64,000 bases of DNA, from assembly GCA_024449915.1 (NCBI GenBank), contig JAMZAV010000005.1, positions 930,001-994,000 of the forward strand. Direction: 5' to 3'. Shown here piece by piece: positions 60,036 through 64,000 of this stretch. The translations under genes were made by a program, and so were the position numbers. Every line of letters begins with the position of its first letter. Position 1 is the first letter of the stretch. The notes beneath the pieces were generated by a model. That model did not search any database. It worked only from the letters and a program-made list of their open reading frames with translations, and was not told where the DNA came from. This DNA is from Sweltsa coloradensis. Taxonomy: Eukaryota > Arthropoda > Insecta > Plecoptera > Chloroperlidae.

Positions 60036-62498
60036 TTATGTTCACACAGCACTAACTTAAAGATCATAAACAAAATCACCGTCATTCTGCTTCTCTTTAA
60101 AGTAGTTGGTGACATTGCTTACTTTTAGCATAAAGTTGGCACACATCTTCCAAAATGGCTGCAATATTCTTAAGTACCCAATATAATCCAGTTTCCCGTT
60201 GAGAATGATCAGTTTAATGTGGCGAATTGCTCAGACTTTGAGAGTTTCCGTCAGCACAAAGTGCTCCTAACAACGTCTACCTTCTTAAGTACGAATATAA
60301 AGAAGACACGAACATGTAAGTACTTGTTGATTTAACAAGTCTGTTAAGGTTTTATCTCTCATTTTCAAACAGGTCAACGACGAAACGCAAATAAATAATG
60401 GACAGAAACAATGCAAGCCCGGCTATAGAAGGATCAGGGAATGGAATGGAAAGGTATTCAAGGAAAACTGTAAGCTTCCGAAGCATGTTTTGAGCTTAGA
60501 TAAGACGGCAATGGAGAAGTCGATTTGATACCACGATGGCAAAACACAACCATTACTTATTTGTGTCTAACTTTGAATAAACATGTTTGCTTCCGATACA
60601 ACTTCTATGATTTAGAAGTCCGCTAATTTATTTGTTCGCTCAATATAGTAAAACTTATTTCACCTGCAGCAGTGAAATATTTACATTATACTTTCCTCAC
60701 AGTAGTGATAGCAGATAGTAGATAAATATGCCTACGTAATGTATAGCTATAAAGATAAGTCATTTGGGAAGATTGCTTAAAACGACCACTACACATTACA
60801 CATGGCGTCTTCATTGCCATGCATTTGAAACTAATTTTTTGACTGTCTTGTCCAGTACCGTTCCAGAAACCAGACGAAAATTTTAAGACAATAATTGTGA
60901 TTTGTGGCTGTAAACAGGTCACAGTCAAATACGGTACAAACTTAAATTGTGAACAATGTAAATAATGTTATTATTTATTGTTAATTCATACAAATGTTAT
61001 ACAAAAATTTTCTGAAATTGTTGAGATGGAAGTAGTTTTTTTGTGATTTTAAAACTGGTACATCTTGAAGGTTGGTACCCTCAAAGAACAATTTGTTACA
61101 AGAAAAGTCGAGTTTACTTTAGAACAGATTGAAGGTTGAGGAAGAAGTTTGCGCGAGATTGTTGTGATCGCCCTGTAACTATACGACGTGGCTAGTTGGA
61201 TATGATAGAGATGAACGCAAGTCGTATGGGTGCGTTATCTTTGGTTACCGCAATACAACGCAGACGAGGCCAGCTTAAAATTGTTAATTGAACGTAAATA
61301 CTGAGAACAAAGCCTTAATCATTTTGTTGCTGTTTCATCCTCAGTTGAACTGTTTACTTGATGGCTTCTTTCTCCCCTCTTATCTCGTCTTAATTTCATT
61401 GCTTTCTCTGCTTTCTTTCTTTCTTATCTATTATTCGTTTATCCCCCTTTATTCTGTTGTTCGTTTCTCTCTGGCAGCACCTACACAAACTAATCCCCCC
61501 CACTCCGAGCCTCCCCCGTTACCCCACCCCCGTAGCCCTCCCTCGTAATGCTACCAGGGTTTGGAAGTTGACACTCGACTAATCTCCTGTGATAATTTCC
61601 TGTATTGAGTGCGTTCAGAGTGTGTAATTCCTCCGATATTATCTAGCAAGAGCCTAGCTTCCTTTCTCTTCCCACTAAACGCAGGTTCCTTCTTATCGGT
61701 CTATGTCACCTGCAGTTCAGCATGTTAGTGTTTAACATCCAGGGACTCAACTCACAAACAACTGCAATCATTGTGCCTCTTACAACGTAAGTTGTAATTC
61801 ATTCTTTTCAGTTGTGTCTTAAATTATTTTCTTAAGCTACACTCTCTAAAGACAAATGCATAATAGTTCTAATTTGGTAACTTTAGGTTTCGACAACCAC
61901 ATAATTATAGTGCTAGTTGAAAGAATTTTCAACAATTTGTTTAGCTTTATTTAATTTTACGTAATATTATGCCGCTACAAAAAATACTTCTCGAGGTACC
62001 TGAAAGGATAAAAACAACGCGTCCCTTGTGAGGTGTTCAGGAAAAGGTAACATCGTCATGAGAGGCACATGGTGAACTGTTGAGGCTAGTAAAGCCTAGG
62101 CAGCAGTGGTTTCTGCGGTCGCGGGTCGAATAGAGGGTCAGTTTTTACCTCTGAGCATCATCCACCCATTGACTCCATAGAGCTCCTTAGACATGTAACG
62201 TTTAGCCCATTAGCATAGGTTTCAATGACAAGGACTGGAGCGCTGCTGGCAGTTAATGGAATCAGAGAACTACATCATTCGATATGAGATCTTAAAGTGG
62301 ATGGTGCTAGGGATGAGCGACGGTCGAACCACGTCGGCACGAGTTCGGTTGCGCGATTTACTTATGTTTGTTTGAGAGGCTGTCACTTTTATAAATATCT
62401 TTAAGGAATTCTTATTGCAAAATACGTTTAAGTTATAATTCTTTGAAAGCCTTGTAAAGATAAAGTTGTTATACAACGTACAATCCAACGATCAATAT
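60036..62498. other. Unique DNA, no supported gene
   Basis: Nothing recognised. 61430-61550 is pyrimidine-rich with C runs. Confidence 0.45.
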
Positions 62499-62712
62499 TT
62501 GGTGTAGGTGCCGGGTATATCAAGAAATTCCCTCATTGTAGGGAATAACTCCACCCCCCGTCCCCCCAGGGTCACCAAACAATTCTGTATCATTCTTGTT
62601 GAAGGGCCTCGTCAACACACAACATGTATAAGTCAATCAAAAAGCATGTTTGGTTTTTATCGTGAGACGTGACACACGCACAGACGTACGGACATATGGG
62701 CAGACGTCGCAT
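62499..62712 (+). repeat. Short dispersed repeat with GTGCCGGGT 5' end (copy 3)
   Basis: Full set of family blocks: TTGGTGTAGGTGCCGGGT, CCCCAGGGTCACCAAAC, ATCATTCTTGTTGAAGGGC, GTTTTTATCGTGAGACGTGA, CACACGCACAGACGTACGG. Best-preserved plus-strand copy. Confidence 0.75.
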
Positions 62713-63404
62713 ATTATATGCCTTTTAGCGGAGCTTTGCTCCCTAAATTTAAACCTTAATCACTGTATAACATTTAAAAAATACATCTACCAGTTTATTT
62801 TACGACTCGCCTATAGGTGTTTATATTCTCGTCTAGTTCAATATGATTTAATTTTTAATTTTCTCTCGTAATGTATGTATTTATTTAAAAAAAACTATTG
62901 ACGCGTTTCCCATTATTTTTCCTGTTCTGTGCTGACAAGATTAATTAACTTTAGTTTGACTGCTAATGAATGGGGGTGAGTGAAGTAAATTACTACCATC
63001 TTCATGTAAAGAAGTCGCAGAAAAAAGAATATTTCTCGTTCTGTTTATTCGTTCCGCGTTAGTTTGATATTTTCCTGATTGAAACTTTCTATCTAATGCA
63101 ACTCCCAAGTTTATTTTATTAAGGAACTCTCAACATTTAATTTTCATAATTGAATAGAATCTATTTTTCCATCCATTATTCCAGTTTTTGTTATTTGTTT
63201 TTTTCTATTAATTATTTGCCTTAACTATTCTTTGCACTTTGAATAAACTAGTATTTTAAATTTGTTATTTGCTGTCTTTACTCTAAAATGCATTTTCAAT
63301 CGAAGCTGCTCTATGCATCATTTTTCTTTGTCCGTGCGAGTGAGTGGGTCACGTCTGAAGCTGAAACCAAACATGACTTCCATTCATTGACATGCATTTT
63401 TTTG
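62713..63404. other. Unique AT-rich DNA, no supported gene
   Basis: Nothing recognised. Confidence 0.45.
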
Positions 63405-63486
63405 TTGACACTCTCTCCAACAAGAGTGATTGAGAGCGTTCTCGGCGGTGGCTGTTACTACACAGAGAACCCGGCACCTCCACCAA
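63405..63486 (-). repeat. GTGCCGGGT-motif repeat fragment, minus strand
   Basis: TTGGTGGAGGTGCCGGGT on the minus strand (63469-63486), followed by CAATCACTCTTGTTGGAGAG, matching the ATCATTCTTGTTGAAGGGC block of the full copies. Truncated 3' of that. Confidence 0.6.
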
Positions 63487-64000
63487 AACAAAACATAATA
63501 TGTCGCTTCACTTACTATTTATTGTTCTCCCGTACCTGTGTTTGCTTGTTTATCCGAGGTCTTCTTTCAGTCGTAAAGCAACAACACTGTTCAAGGATTG
63601 GTATGAAACATGTCTTCATGCAGTCTGAGTAGTTGTTTCTCTTATTGTCTTGCGTACTGATTAATGAATGAATTGAGACACATCGTGCAGAAGATTTGTT
63701 AGGGTATTCAGACCTTTATAATTTACATATGTTGACGAGTATCATACCAGCTGGTGTATGTATTAGTGTTCCAAGTATTTAATCACCACCCTTCTTGCAT
63801 AAAGCAGTTGTTCTAGTCCTCATCTGCAAATCAGTTCTGCAAGTGAATTTGATAGATATAAGATATGAAATAAAACCGTTCATCGAAAATAAATCTCATG
63901 TCATTTTCTTTTGCGAATTCCTTCTTACACCACGTGAATTTGATTCAGTTATGGAAAGTATTATGTCATTTTAAAAACATGATTATTGTGTGTTATTCAG
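63487..64000. other. Unique AT-rich DNA, no supported gene
   Basis: Nothing recognised. Confidence 0.45.

Noticed and set aside
1..64000. Telomeric repeats (TTAGG) or ribosomal RNA genes
   Set aside because: No run of TTAGG and no recognisable rRNA core sequence was seen.

Overview
The window looks like gene-poor, repeat-rich DNA from an animal with a large, AT-rich nuclear genome. Non-LTR retrotransposon fragments, tRNA-derived SINEs, long ATT microsatellites, short terminal-inverted-repeat elements and a higher-order satellite point to a metazoan, most likely an arthropod (an insect is my guess; nothing here fixes the species). I found no convincing host protein-coding gene. Most open frames are read-through of repeats or short chance frames. 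The only protein homology I recognise is three retrotransposon polymerase fragments.

Layout. 1-8.98 kb: mostly unique AT-rich DNA with an ATT microsatellite at the left edge, scattered copies of an 18-bp motif (TTGGTGGAGGTGCCGGGT) and its parent short repeat, and two tRNA-derived SINE copies. 8.98-26.76 kb: a complex satellite. Seventeen superunits of about 0.45-1.2 kb each combine a ladder of about 51-bp repeats, a 13-bp GC-rich minisatellite, and several diverged monomers of about 125 bp carrying a tRNA B-box-like palindrome. Superunit types A, B and C form a higher-order repeat of about 2.9-3.0 kb with shortened derivatives. Near its left end the array is interrupted by about 1.95 kb of foreign AT-rich DNA, most of it a 1.6-kb palindrome with arms of about 740 bp.

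26.8-30.4 kb: mostly unsupported unique DNA with a C-rich 52-bp tandem repeat. 30.4-35.3 kb: a retroelement cluster of three related LINE 3' ends, separated by ATT microsatellites and two long foldback hairpins, plus a different LINE C-terminus on the minus strand. The three LINE ends share a stem-loop a constant distance of about 55 nt before the tail, with pair-preserving sequence changes. 35.3-64 kb: largely unique DNA with dispersed repeats: a hexanucleotide array, a tRNA-like locus with flanking inverted repeats, a pair of hAT-like MITEs, a 69-bp tandem repeat, a tandem array interrupted by a tiny LINE insertion with target duplication, further SINEs, a minisatellite, and one compact segment with nested stems that could be a structured RNA.

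Nothing here forms an operon or pathway. What connects the features is repeat dynamics: unequal exchange in the satellite, LINE insertion next to microsatellites, and hairpin-forming DNA. All calls were made by eye without database search.
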